Assembly (NCBI RefSeq): GCF_017309585.1
Contig: NZ_CP071321.1
Span: 3,410,001 to 3,474,000 of the forward strand
Source of the DNA: Nitrogeniibacter aestuarii
GTDB taxonomy: Bacteria; Pseudomonadota; Gammaproteobacteria; Burkholderiales; Rhodocyclaceae
Direction: 5' to 3'
Length of the DNA stretch: 64,000 nucleotides
How positions within the stretch are numbered: the stretch's first letter is position 1; each line of letters starts with the position of its first letter. Below, in pieces: positions 28,549 through 36,685 of this stretch. The notes under the pieces were generated by a model that saw nothing but the letters and a program-made list of their open reading frames with translations, made no database searches and was not told the DNA's origin. Made by a program: the position numbers and the translations under genes.

Positions 28549-28704
28549 AGTGGGCGTGTTTGGTACGAAGCAGACATTGGGATGAGCAACACTATGTCGA
28601 GAAGGAATCAATCAGGAACTCGGCTGCTGTACTCAAATGATGGATTGCTCTACATAACTACCGACCACTACAAGACGGTGACAAATATTGGTACGTGGAA
28701 GTGA
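28549..28704 (+). pseudogene. Barnase-type ribonuclease fragment (C-terminal half)
   Basis: About 51 residues (SGRVWYEADIGMS... to NIGTWK) match the C-terminal half of barnase. The catalytic Glu sits in WYEADI (Glu73), the two Arg in RRNQSGTRLLYS (Arg83, Arg87) and the His in TTDHYKT (His102). The N-terminal helical half is missing; the frame upstream (from 28468) is repeat-derived sequence and not homologous. It looks like the remnant of a polymorphic toxin tail cut off from a delivery protein. Its stop TGA overlaps the barstar start region. Confidence 0.75.
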
Positions 28705-29000
28705 GGCGCAAAATCAAAATCGAAATTCTTGGCGACCATATAACCTGCGAGCAGGATTTCCATGTGCAGCTTGCGCAAGCACTAGATGTCCAGAGGTTCT
28801 ACGGTCACAATCTCGATGCACTATGGGACTTACTCAGTGCGAGTGTTGAACGCCCCATGAAGCTCGTCTGGACAAACTCTGCGATGTCTAAGGCAGTGCT
28901 GGGCGATATCTTTGAAAAGATAGTGTCCGTTTTGGAGCGAGTTCGGTTGCAAGACGAACGTTACGGATGGGAGGACAAATTCACATACGATCTCGATTAG
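28695..29000 (+). CDS. Barstar-family ribonuclease inhibitor (immunity protein)
   Basis: A 101-residue protein with the barstar pattern: an N-terminal strand (KIKIEILGDHI), DFHVQLAQALDVQRFYGHNLDALWDLL, and a C-terminal strand with an acidic surface. Barstar binds and blocks barnase in the cytoplasm. The gene overlaps the barnase fragment stop (start GTG at 28695; GTG at 28701 is the alternative), the usual toxin-immunity arrangement. It looks intact although its toxin partner is truncated. It may protect against neighbours carrying the full toxin. Confidence 0.85.
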   Translation: MEVRRKIKIEILGDHITCEQDFHVQLAQALDVQRFYGHNLDALWDLLSASVERPMKLVWTNSAMSKAVLGDIFEKIVSVLERVRLQDERYGWEDKFTYDLD

Positions 29001-29020
29001 CTGGCGCAAAAAATCCAAAA

Positions 29021-29036
29021 AATCAATGGGGTCAGC
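29021..29036 (+). repeat. GGGGTCAG repeat copy 5 (partial)
   Basis: AATCAATGGGGTCAGC, a partial copy directly before the full copy at 29041. Confidence 0.75.
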
Positions 29037-29040
29037 AAAA

Positions 29041-29066
29041 AATCAATGGGGTCAGAGTCATTGATT
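29041..29066 (+). repeat. GGGGTCAG repeat copy 6, imperfect palindrome
   Basis: AATCAATG at 29041-29048 and CATTGATT at 29059-29066 form 8-bp inverted ends around a GGGGTCAGAGT-type centre. It resembles REP-like elements spread by RAYT transposases, though no RAYT gene is seen here. Confidence 0.8.
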
Positions 29067-29179
29067 GTACTGATGCGGTAATCACCTGACAGTTGCCCAC
29101 CTCGGGGGTGGTCATATGGTCACTGACTGGATTAATAGACGGGTACCCCTACCTGTCGATGACTCAGGAGCGAAACCGT

Positions 29180-29418
29180 ATGACCGCGAACGAAAACGTA
29201 GCCCGTCGCAAGCTCAGCCTGCTGGAGCTTGCCCAGGACCTTCGGAACGTGTCGAAGGCATGCACAAACCGATGGGCTATCCGCGCCATCAGTTCTACGG
29301 GATCCGGCGCAACGACCAGACCTACGGCTCGGCCGGGCTGCTCGACAAGGTGTCGGGTTGCCGTGGGCCGCACCCGAACCGTATCGCTCAGGAAGTCGAA
29401 GACTCGTTTCTGACGAGC
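29180..29418 (+). pseudogene. Frameshifted 5' remnant of an IS481/IS3-like transposase
   Basis: The first frame reads MTANENVARRKLSLLELAQDLRNVSKAC and then loses register. The next frame continues HKPMGYPRHQFYGIRRNDQTYGSAGLLDKVSGCRGPHPNRIAQEVEDSFL. Together these match the N-terminal helix-turn-helix region of DDE transposases of this type (GYSRQQFYEIRRNYQTYG-like). At least one indel is needed to join the frames, and the catalytic core is absent. No terminal inverted repeats were found. Confidence 0.7.
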
Positions 29419-29491
29419 CCCCAGCCGGCATACCAGTCAACTGGAAGCCCCCCTTCGCTTGAGGCTGCAACCCATCCACTGTTCGCTATGC

Positions 29492-30259
29492 TTAGCGAGA
29501 CTCCAGCAACGCCTTCAGGTACCGCACCGGGATGGCATAACTGATCGCGGATGGATTCGAAAGAATGTTCTCTTTCGTTTCCTTGACCAGTACGGAGTTG
29601 AGCACGCCAATTACGTGTCCGGTTTCCGGATCGTAGAGGGGACTGCCGCTGTTGCCTGGGTAGGCGGTCGCGTCGAGTTGATAGACTTCAAAGGTGTTGT
29701 TGGCCAGCGCTCGGATCTGCCGTGCATTGAGCTCTCGAACATTGCCACGCGGGATGCTGCTGGGGGTAAGCGCTGAGACGATGCCCCTGTGTGTCACCGG
29801 GCGGAACCCGAGGGTATTGCCGATGGGGAATCCGGTAAATGCAACCGACTCGCCCTCCATCGCCGGGCGATCGTCCAGTTCAAGTGCTGGCAACGGCGCT
29901 CCGCCCTGCAACTGGAGCACCGAAATATCGTGATCCGGGTCATTGCGCACGCGGACGACCGGTCGCGGAACATACCCGTCGCCCTCGTCCACCACGATGG
30001 CGAGCGTTTCCCGACGATCCAGATCAAGTGTCTTGGGCAAGACGTGGGCGTTGGTGGCAATGGTCATGCCATCGCCCACCGCAAATCCGGTCCCTCGGAA
30101 TTCAAAAGCCGGGCTGCGCGTAGGCTGGTAGGTCCCGACCGCAACAATCGACGGTTTGATTTTCTTGATTGTTGCAGGCAAATCTGCAAGCGCTGGAACG
30201 GCCCAGACCAGGACGGCCAGGGCCAACATCAGGCGCCGGCGCCATCCCTGGAAGGGCAT
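29492..30259 (-). CDS. Exported trypsin-like serine protease
   Basis: A 255-residue protein with a signal peptide (about 1-25, ending VPALA) and one chymotrypsin-fold domain. The triad is His72 in TNAHVL, Asp111 in DHDISVL and Ser204 in GNSGSPLYD. There is no PDZ domain, unlike DegP. It ends the long minus-strand exopolysaccharide/PEP-CTERM run, 12 bases after the lytic transglycosylase gene. It may process secreted or periplasmic proteins of the PEP-CTERM system. Confidence 0.85.
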   Translation of the reverse strand: MPFQGWRRRLMLALAVLVWAVPALADLPATIKKIKPSIVAVGTYQPTRSPAFEFRGTGFAVGDGMTIATNAHVLPKTLDLDRRETLAIVVDEGDGYVPRPVVRVRNDPDHDISVLQLQGGAPLPALELDDRPAMEGESVAFTGFPIGNTLGFRPVTHRGIVSALTPSSIPRGNVRELNARQIRALANNTFEVYQLDATAYPGNSGSPLYDPETGHVIGVLNSVLVKETKENILSNPSAISYAIPVRYLKALLESR

Positions 30260-30271
30260 GTGTACGCTCCG

Positions 30272-31186
30272 CTACTGGCTGGCAAGGCGCGTCTGCGCCA
30301 GGATGGATGAAGATGGCACGACCCGACTATCGAAGGGATGTGTCTCCACCTGATAATAGCCGATAACCCGCTCCACATAGGCTTGGGTTTCAGCATAGGG
30401 CGGTACGCCCTGATAACGTTCGACCGCGCCCTCTCCCGCATTGTAGGCAGCAGCCACCAGGCGGACATCGCCCTCGAAATACGCCAGCAACCATCTCAGA
30501 TACGCGAGGCCGCCGGCGATATTCTGTCGTGCGTCGAGGGCATTCTGCACATTGAAACGTGCCGCCGTTTCGGGAATCAGTTGCATGACCCCCTGGGCAT
30601 TCTTGGGCGAAATTGCGGCCGGGTTGAACGCGGACTCGACAGCCGCGATGGCAAGCGCAAAACGCGGCTCGACGCCGAAGCGCGGCGCAAGCTCAATGAC
30701 GGTGTTGACGACCTGACGCCGCTCGGGCGAAAGACGTGCCATCAACCGGGTCACGACGCCGTCATATCGCTCCCAATCCGGTGCCGTCAGGCAGGCGGGG
30801 ACGCTACCTGTGTAGTCGCCCGTGTAGCGCTGCATTTTGCTGGCCTGCGGGTGATCGAGCATGGCCGCCATGGCAAACAGGGTGCCGGCATAGGCATCGT
30901 CTCGCGGAACGCCACGGGCGTTGGCATACATCCAACCAAGCGAAAACATGGCCTCAGGCGCGCCCAGCCGTGCGGCCTCGCAGTAGCACGCAGCCGCACG
31001 TTCCGGGTCGCGTGCCACGCCCTCGCCATGCTCAAAGGCCACACCGGCCGCCAGCAGGTATTGCGCGTGTTGAGCCATGGCCTCGTCAATCTGACGGGGC
31101 GTCAATGCGTCACGCGGTGCCGCAACCGCTCCTGCTGTGCCAAGGTGGCACAGCAGGAGCGCGGTGAAGGCATGACGCAATTTCAT
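30272..31186 (-). CDS. Lytic transglycosylase with Sel1-like repeats
   Basis: A 304-residue exported protein. The signal peptide (about 1-23) is followed by Sel1/TPR-like repeats (about 45-110: AACYCEAARLGAPEAMFSLGWMYANARGV). A C-terminal SLT domain has catalytic Glu184 in AIAAVESAFNP, the GVMQLIPETA motif and the AAYNAGEGAV motif. It cleaves peptidoglycan glycan strands, perhaps to let an export machine through. The frame extends upstream to 31270, but the ATG at 31186 starts the signal peptide and lies 7 bases after tviB. Confidence 0.88.
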   Translation of the reverse strand: MKLRHAFTALLLCHLGTAGAVAAPRDALTPRQIDEAMAQHAQYLLAAGVAFEHGEGVARDPERAAACYCEAARLGAPEAMFSLGWMYANARGVPRDDAYAGTLFAMAAMLDHPQASKMQRYTGDYTGSVPACLTAPDWERYDGVVTRLMARLSPERRQVVNTVIELAPRFGVEPRFALAIAAVESAFNPAAISPKNAQGVMQLIPETAARFNVQNALDARQNIAGGLAYLRWLLAYFEGDVRLVAAAYNAGEGAVERYQGVPPYAETQAYVERVIGYYQVETHPFDSRVVPSSSILAQTRLASQ

Positions 31187-31193
31187 GGCGTCT

Positions 31194-32477
31194 TTACAGG
31201 CGCCAGACCCGTGCGCCGGTTTTCGCCAGCGCTTCGCGGTCATAGAACGACTTGACGTCGACAAACACACCGCCCGCTTCGAGCTTGCCGGTCAGTTCGT
31301 CCATCGACATCCGGGCATATTCGGTGTGCGCAACAGCTGCAACGATGGCGCCCGCCTTGGGCAGTGCGTCCCAATCGACCAGCGACACGCCATATTCGTG
31401 CTCGGCTTCGCCCGATTCGGCCACGGGGTCGTGAACAATGACGTTGCAGCCGTAGCTTTGCAGTTCGTGAATGACGTCGATCACCTTGCTGTTGCGCAGG
31501 TCGGGGCAGTTTTCCTTGAAGGTCAGGCCCAGCACGATCACGTTACAGCCCTTGATGTTCTGTCCGGCGTTGATCATCTGCTTGACCGTCTGCTCGGCCA
31601 CGTACTTGCCCATGGTGTCATTGATACGACGGCCGGCGAGGATCACCTGAGGGTGATGGCCCAGCATTTCCGCCTTGTGCGTCAGATAGTAAGGGTCGAC
31701 ACCGATGCAGTGCCCGCCGACCAGACCCGGACGGAAGGGCAGGAAGTTCCACTTGGTACCGGCCGCTTCAAGCACGTCGACGGTGTCGATGCCCACCTTG
31801 TGGAAGATCACCGCCAACTCGTTCATGAGCGCAATGTTCAGGTCACGCTGAGTATTTTCAATCACCTTGGCCGCTTCAGCCACCTTGATGGTCGCCGCCG
31901 GATACACGCCTGCGGTGATTACTGCGCCGTACATTTCCTCAACCTTCTTCAGGGTCTCGGGCGTATCACCGGAGACCACCTTGACGATCTTGGTGACCGT
32001 ACGCTCCTTGTCGCCCGGGTTGATGCGCTCCGGTGAATAGCCGACAAAGAAGTCTTTCTTCCAGGTCTTGCCAGACACTTTTTCAAGAATCGGGATACAG
32101 ACTTCTTCCGTCGCTCCTGGGTAGACCGTGCTCTCATAGACCACGATGGCACCCTGCTTGAGATGCTTGCCAACGGTCTCGGAGGATTTTTCCAGCGGGG
32201 TCAGATCAGGTTGATGGGCCTCATCGACCGGGGTCGGCACGGCCACGACAATGAAATCGGCTTCGGCAATGCGGGCCGGGTCAGTCGAACAATCGAGCAG
32301 CGTCGCTGCGGCGAGGTCTTCTCGACTGACTTCGCCCGTCGGGTCGTAGCCATCACGGTAGGCGGCCACCTTGGCTTCAGAGAGGTCAAAGCCGACGGTT
32401 TTGTACTTCTTGCCAAATTCAACAGCCAGCGGAAGGCCAACGTAGCCCAGGCCAATGACAGCAACGGTAGTAGTCAC
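31194..32477 (-). CDS. tviB: UDP-sugar 6-dehydrogenase, TviB/WbpO type
   Basis: A 427-residue NAD-dependent enzyme that oxidises a UDP-HexNAc to the uronic acid for exopolysaccharide. It has the N-terminal Rossmann motif VAVIGLGYVGLPLAVEFG, STVYPGATE, and the catalytic Cys in VGGHCIGVDPYYL. The C-terminal UDP-binding domain begins near VIVLGLTFKENCPDLRNSK. I chose the GTG at 32477, with AGGA 9 bases upstream, over the in-frame TTG at 32486 that has no room for a ribosome site. It follows prsT on the same strand. Confidence 0.9.
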   Translation of the reverse strand: MTTTVAVIGLGYVGLPLAVEFGKKYKTVGFDLSEAKVAAYRDGYDPTGEVSREDLAAATLLDCSTDPARIAEADFIVVAVPTPVDEAHQPDLTPLEKSSETVGKHLKQGAIVVYESTVYPGATEEVCIPILEKVSGKTWKKDFFVGYSPERINPGDKERTVTKIVKVVSGDTPETLKKVEEMYGAVITAGVYPAATIKVAEAAKVIENTQRDLNIALMNELAVIFHKVGIDTVDVLEAAGTKWNFLPFRPGLVGGHCIGVDPYYLTHKAEMLGHHPQVILAGRRINDTMGKYVAEQTVKQMINAGQNIKGCNVIVLGLTFKENCPDLRNSKVIDVIHELQSYGCNVIVHDPVAESGEAEHEYGVSLVDWDALPKAGAIVAAVAHTEYARMSMDELTGKLEAGGVFVDVKSFYDREALAKTGARVWRL

Positions 32478-32531
32478 GTTCTTCAATCCTATTGGAAAAA
32501 TGCGTCGATTCTTATTGCAAATTCGAGTGCG

Positions 32532-35318
32532 TCACAAGGATGCACGAAGTTTAGTCGTCTCAGCCCGGACCGGGCTATCCGGCGGCAGTTCGCTTTCAAG
32601 CCTGTCGATCACGCGCTCGGCTTCTGCCTTCTTTGCAGCCTTGGCGTAGGCCTTGGCCAGATTGAGCCGAATGGCGGTCGCCTTTGGGTCGATATCGAGC
32701 GCTCGCAGCAGATTGCCTATACCCGCCTCGAAATCACCCTTCTCGACCTGGATCATCCCCAGTGTGTCGAGTACGGCGGGATTCGATGGCGCCAGGGCAA
32801 AGGCCTTTTGCGCATACTCGATCGCTTTCGGATCCTCGGTTTGCTGTGCAATCCAGGCCAGATTGTTGATGGCCGATACGTTTTCCGGTTTTTCTTCCAG
32901 CAGCGCTTCGTACAACTGGCGCGCTTCGGCGTAATCGTTTCGGCCAAGCGCCTGTTCGGCGGCGTAGGCCTTGACGATCAGATCCTTAGGGTGCTCTGCC
33001 ATCCAGCTGCGCAAACCTTTATCAGCCTCGGCCGACTTGCCAGCAGCCCGCTGGAGCTTGTGCAGAGTGATCGCCGCGACCGTGTTAGGCTGAATCTCCA
33101 ACGCCTTTCGCAATACGGCGATCCCCGGCTCAAGCTTGCCCTGCTTGCCCAGAACATCTGCCTCCAGAAGATAGGCGTACAGCGATTCGGCCTTTCCGTT
33201 CTGCTGCTTTCGCAACATCGGCAGCACTTCGCTGAAACGATCTTTCGAGATCAACAACTTGGCGTATTCGGAGTTGGCAGCCTGACTCTCCGGCTCGAGT
33301 TCAAGAGCACTCTTGAGCGCCCGCTCAGCGCCAACATCGTCTCCATTGCGCCGCATGGCGATGGCCAGATCAGTCAGCGCCTTGGGATCGTTTCGACGCT
33401 GGTCGACCCGCGCCTGAAGGACGGAAACGCCTTCCTCGAAATCACCGTTGGCGACCAGCATGCGGCCGAGCACAGCGAGCACGATCGGATTCTGGGGCGC
33501 AACGGTCTGGGCATCACGAACAACCGCCAGGGCACCACGCTTGTCGCCCTGCGCCAGCATCCACTGCGCAAAGGCCATGCGCGGCAGAATCGCTTCGGGC
33601 TCGACCCGCGTCACTTTGTCGTAATAGCGGCGAATAGCGTCAGGATCACCATCGTTGAGAATCTCGAAATCGAGCACGGTTGAAATGATATCCGCGCGTT
33701 CGGGCGCCTTTTCGTACAGGGTCTGATACACCTTGCGGGCGCCATCGACATCCTGATTCTTCAAATGAATGCGGACAAGGTTCTTGGCCGCCGGCAAGAA
33801 GGTTGGATCGACCTCAAGCGCGTCGTTGAATGCTTTTTCGGCAGCGGCATAGTCGCCAATCGCCAGCATCACACCGCCACGGAGGTTCCTCGTCAGCGCC
33901 GAATCGGGAAACTTCTTCTCAAGCACAGCCTGGGCGGCCACGGCATCGTCGAACCGCTGGGACCTGAGCAAGGTGGTCACCCGGGCGAAATCGGCATAGC
34001 CACGACCCTCATCCATGGCGCTGGCGGCTGCCAGATCCTCAAGCCCTTGGTCAAGCTCGCCAGCCGCGAGGCGAGTAATCCCCAGACGCGTCATGGCACC
34101 GGCATCCTCCGGGGCTTTTTCGACGACCTGCGAGAAGTATCCGGCAGCTTTGTCGAAATCACCTGAAAGCAGGGCCACCTGACCGGCAAGACGCAAAGTG
34201 TCGGGCGTCAGCGGCGCGGCACTGAGCACTTTAGACAATTCGTCGTTTGCACGCTTGGCATCGCGCTGGGCGATGTACGACATCACCAGAAGGCGGCGCG
34301 CCTGAAAGTTGTCCGGATTTGCCTCAAGCACCCGGTTCAGATTGGTCTGTGCCTGGAGCTGATCACCGAGGCGCAAGAAGATGGAACCGGCCAGCAGACG
34401 GCCTTGTGTGAAATCGGGAGCGACCCGCACCACTTCCTGAACCAGATCGCGCGCGGCTTCGGCATTACCGTCCAGCAATTCCAACGCAGCCATGAGATAG
34501 TTGCGTATTGGCGTTTTTCCGACGGCCGCTTCGAGCTTTGCAACGACTTTACGAGCCTCCTCGACCTTCCCCATCCGGACGAGATTCGTGGCCAGGGTGA
34601 GATAGGCGCCCTGATTCTTCGGGTCGATTTCGATGACCCGGCTCAGATCGGCCAACCCTGCATCACGTTCGCCTTTGGCCATCAACAACACCGAACGCAT
34701 CGACAGTAGTGCCGCATTGTCAGGTGAAATTTCCAGCGCCTTGTTCACAGCCGCCATGGCTTCATCGGGCTTGCCCTGCAATCCGAGCACACGCACCGTC
34801 CCGACGAGGGCGTAGCTATTTTCAGGATCAAGGGCGAGTGCATTGCGGTAGCGCTGGTTGGCCAGATCGATGTCTTTGGTAAAGACGGCATCGCCCAAGG
34901 CAGCGAGCACCTGAGCCTGATCTTTCGGATCGGGCAGCTTTGTCTCGCCGAATTGCTCGACGACCTTGTCGTTCTCGCCGACGGAGACCAGCGCGCGAGC
35001 GTACATGGGGACAAGTCCGGCACTTTCGTAGCCCAACCGGCTCGCGATGCCCAACTCTTTCTCCGCGTTGACCATTTCGCCACGCTCGAAGTAGATCTTG
35101 CCCAGCAGGAAACGCGCCTCAGCGTGAGAGCCCTCTTCCTGCAACACGTTTTTCAACTGAATGACGGCCGCAGGGTAGTCGCCTTCGGCGATGAATCCAC
35201 GCGCTGAGGCAATCATCTCATCGGGAGATGCGCCACATCCGGACAGCAACAGACCGGAGAGCAGAAACGGCAGGATTCGGCGCGAGAACACATGCTCGCG
35301 AGCATTCGAAAGCTTCAT
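32532..35318 (-). CDS. prsT: PEP-CTERM system TPR-repeat lipoprotein PrsT
   Basis: A 928-residue lipoprotein. The lipobox LLLSGC follows the signal peptide, and about 20 TPR repeats fill the rest of the chain. Length and repeats match PrsT of XrtA-type exosortase systems, where it accompanies the exopolysaccharide and sorting genes; its exact role is unknown. The frame opens with TTG at 35321, but ATG at 35318 is placed better behind GGAAG. It lies directly after prsR (about 5 bases). Confidence 0.9.
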   Translation of the reverse strand: MKLSNAREHVFSRRILPFLLSGLLLSGCGASPDEMIASARGFIAEGDYPAAVIQLKNVLQEEGSHAEARFLLGKIYFERGEMVNAEKELGIASRLGYESAGLVPMYARALVSVGENDKVVEQFGETKLPDPKDQAQVLAALGDAVFTKDIDLANQRYRNALALDPENSYALVGTVRVLGLQGKPDEAMAAVNKALEISPDNAALLSMRSVLLMAKGERDAGLADLSRVIEIDPKNQGAYLTLATNLVRMGKVEEARKVVAKLEAAVGKTPIRNYLMAALELLDGNAEAARDLVQEVVRVAPDFTQGRLLAGSIFLRLGDQLQAQTNLNRVLEANPDNFQARRLLVMSYIAQRDAKRANDELSKVLSAAPLTPDTLRLAGQVALLSGDFDKAAGYFSQVVEKAPEDAGAMTRLGITRLAAGELDQGLEDLAAASAMDEGRGYADFARVTTLLRSQRFDDAVAAQAVLEKKFPDSALTRNLRGGVMLAIGDYAAAEKAFNDALEVDPTFLPAAKNLVRIHLKNQDVDGARKVYQTLYEKAPERADIISTVLDFEILNDGDPDAIRRYYDKVTRVEPEAILPRMAFAQWMLAQGDKRGALAVVRDAQTVAPQNPIVLAVLGRMLVANGDFEEGVSVLQARVDQRRNDPKALTDLAIAMRRNGDDVGAERALKSALELEPESQAANSEYAKLLISKDRFSEVLPMLRKQQNGKAESLYAYLLEADVLGKQGKLEPGIAVLRKALEIQPNTVAAITLHKLQRAAGKSAEADKGLRSWMAEHPKDLIVKAYAAEQALGRNDYAEARQLYEALLEEKPENVSAINNLAWIAQQTEDPKAIEYAQKAFALAPSNPAVLDTLGMIQVEKGDFEAGIGNLLRALDIDPKATAIRLNLAKAYAKAAKKAEAERVIDRLESELPPDSPVRAETTKLRASL

Positions 35319-35323
35319 CAATT

Positions 35324-36685
35324 TCAGACTTCCTTTTTGATTCCGTATCGGTTCATGAGGTCATAAAGCGTGGGGCGACTGATACCCAACACCTCTGCAG
35401 CTCGAGCCACATTGCCATTGACGCGTGACATGGCCGCGGCGATGGCGGTACTTTCGGCTGCCTCCCGGACCTGTCTCAGATTCAGTGCGCCGAGGTTGTC
35501 CTCACCGGACTCCAGACCCAGATCATCTGCCGTAATGCGATTTCCATCAGCCATGATGACCGCGCGCTTGAGACTGTTTTCCAACTCACGCACGTTGCCA
35601 GGCCAGCGATGGGCCTCGATGGCAGAAACAGCATCGTCGGACAGGCGCATTGAGCCACGCCCGTTTTCTTCAGAGAATCTCTGCACGAAAGCATGCGCCA
35701 GCAATACCGCATCTCCGGGCCGGTCACGCAGCGGCGGAATCTCGATGACAATTTCCGCCAGGCGATAGTAAAGGTCTTCGCGGAACTGCCCGCTTTCGAT
35801 CAAGCGCGGCAGATTCTGATGGGTTGCACACACCACCCGAACATCGACCGGGATCTCTTTCCGGCCGCCAATGCGTTCGATCACCCGCTCCTGCAAGAAG
35901 CGCAGTAGCTTGGCCTGCAACGGCATGGGCAGATCGCCGATTTCGTCCAGGAAAAGCGTGCCGGTGTCTGCTGTCTCGATCTTGCCCAGCGTCTGTTTCA
36001 CCGCACCGGTGAACGCGCCTTTCTCGTAACCGAACAGTTCGGCTTCGAGCAGGGTGTCGGGAATTGCTGCACAGTTAATGGCCACGAACGGTGCCGAAGA
36101 ACGGTTGGACAGCGAGTGCACGCCCCGGGCCAGCACTTCTTTCCCTGTGCCGCTCTCGCCGAGCAGCGCCACGGTCACGTTATTGGCTGAAGCGACCTTC
36201 TCCACCGTACGGCACACCTTGAGCATGCCGGCATCACGGGTCAGAACACCGTCAAGGGGCGAGCCGCTCTCGGTCTTCAGACGCTGGTTCTCACGCTGCA
36301 GATCGAACAACCGAAACGCCCGATCGATGGTCAGTGTCAGCAACTCGGGCTCAAACGGTTTGGCGTAGAAGTCATATGCCCCCATGCCGACGGCTCTGAC
36401 CGCGTTTTCACGGTCGTGCTGCCCAGTAAGCACGATTACCTTCGTGTCCGGCGCCAGCGCGAGCATCTCCTGCAGAAGCGCAAAGCCTTCCGTGACGCCA
36501 TCGGGATCCGGCGGTAGGCCGAGATCCATCGTCACCACAGGCGGTTCGTGGCGACGCAACTGCGCGATGGCGCTTTCGCGATCGCTCGCCAGCACCGTCT
36601 CGAAATCACCGAAGGCCCAGCGCATCTGCTTTTGCAGCGCGGGATCGTCTTCGACAACCATCAAGGTCCGTTGTTTTTCGCTCAT
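35324..36685 (-). CDS. prsR: PEP-CTERM system sigma-54 response regulator PrsR
   Basis: A 453-residue NtrC-type activator. The receiver domain has phospho-acceptor D54 (VVTMDLGLPPD), the AAA+ domain has Walker A GESGTGKE and the sigma-54 contact GAFTGA, and a C-terminal Fis-type helix-turn-helix (AAEVLGISRPTLYDLMNRYGI) binds DNA. It pairs with PrsK, whose stop overlaps this ATG (36682-36685). It likely switches on PEP-CTERM genes through RpoN promoters such as that at 5643. The frame extends to 36904, but ATG 36685 starts the receiver domain. Confidence 0.93.
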   Translation of the reverse strand: MSEKQRTLMVVEDDPALQKQMRWAFGDFETVLASDRESAIAQLRRHEPPVVTMDLGLPPDPDGVTEGFALLQEMLALAPDTKVIVLTGQHDRENAVRAVGMGAYDFYAKPFEPELLTLTIDRAFRLFDLQRENQRLKTESGSPLDGVLTRDAGMLKVCRTVEKVASANNVTVALLGESGTGKEVLARGVHSLSNRSSAPFVAINCAAIPDTLLEAELFGYEKGAFTGAVKQTLGKIETADTGTLFLDEIGDLPMPLQAKLLRFLQERVIERIGGRKEIPVDVRVVCATHQNLPRLIESGQFREDLYYRLAEIVIEIPPLRDRPGDAVLLAHAFVQRFSEENGRGSMRLSDDAVSAIEAHRWPGNVRELENSLKRAVIMADGNRITADDLGLESGEDNLGALNLRQVREAAESTAIAAAMSRVNGNVARAAEVLGISRPTLYDLMNRYGIKKEV

